A stretch of 5,769 nt of DNA from an uncultured Campylobacteraceae bacterium (lineage in GTDB: Bacteria; Campylobacterota; Campylobacteria; Campylobacterales; Arcobacteraceae), in NCBI GenBank assembly GCA_913057765.1, contig CAJXPH010000180.1, positions 1 to 5,769 on the forward strand. The letters run 5' to 3'. The position numbers and the translations under genes were made by a program. Shown here one piece after another: positions 5,737 through 5,769 of this stretch (position 1 is the stretch's first letter; the number at the start of each line of letters is the position of its first letter). Below the pieces are notes generated by a model. That model saw nothing but the letters and a program-made list of their open reading frames with translations, made no database searches and had not been told where the DNA came from.

Positions 5737-5769
5737 CTGTCTCTTATACACATCTCCGAGCCCACGAGA
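5737..5769 (+). other. Illumina Nextera read-2/i7 adapter (artefact)
   Basis: This is not genomic DNA. Bases 5737-5755 are the reverse-complement Tn5 mosaic end (starting CTGTCTCTTATA), and 5756-5769 (CCGAGCCCACGAGA) are the Nextera read-2 tail, lacking only its final base. The genomic insert ends at 5736. Together with the left end, this contig has one complete pair of tagmentation adapters in the normal library orientation. Confidence 0.98.

Overview
The window is a short, AT-rich (roughly 30% GC by eye) bacterial contig with eight genes, all on the minus strand. Codon use, A/T-rich spacers, AAGGA-type ribosome sites and the style of the DapE, YciI and aldo/keto reductase proteins suggest a Campylobacterota member, most likely Arcobacter-like. 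That placement comes from general protein appearance, not a search. Both ends are not genomic: bases 1-47 and 5737-5769 are Illumina Nextera (Tn5 tagmentation) adapter, so the biological insert is 48-5736.

Read in the direction of transcription (high to low coordinates), the layout is: dapE (lysine/peptidoglycan precursor synthesis) behind a good extended -10 promoter; a 95-base spacer with a weak terminator and a candidate promoter; then a compact cluster of a YciI-family protein, a GNAT acetyltransferase, a 210-residue protein I do not recognise, and an AraC-family regulator. In that cluster the acetyltransferase and the unknown gene overlap by 4 bases (TTGA) and the unknown gene starts with TTG. 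After a 70-base spacer comes an exported six-bladed beta-propeller of SMP-30/gluconolactonase type. After a 156-base spacer holding a perfect 12-bp inverted repeat come yjdM (PhnA-type zinc ribbon) and an aldo/keto reductase two bases apart. The reductase is cut off by the left adapter, and its apparent last six residues are adapter translation.

The genes look like ordinary chromosomal metabolism and small stress or housekeeping functions, not a defence island, prophage or biosynthetic cluster. No RNA gene, CRISPR array, insertion sequence or integrase is visible, and no stretch over 300 bases lacks a gene. I found no convincing new biological system. The points most worth following are the adapter artefacts (including a false protein C-terminus), the operator-like palindrome upstream of yjdM, and the unrecognised protein encoded between the acetyltransferase and the AraC regulator.
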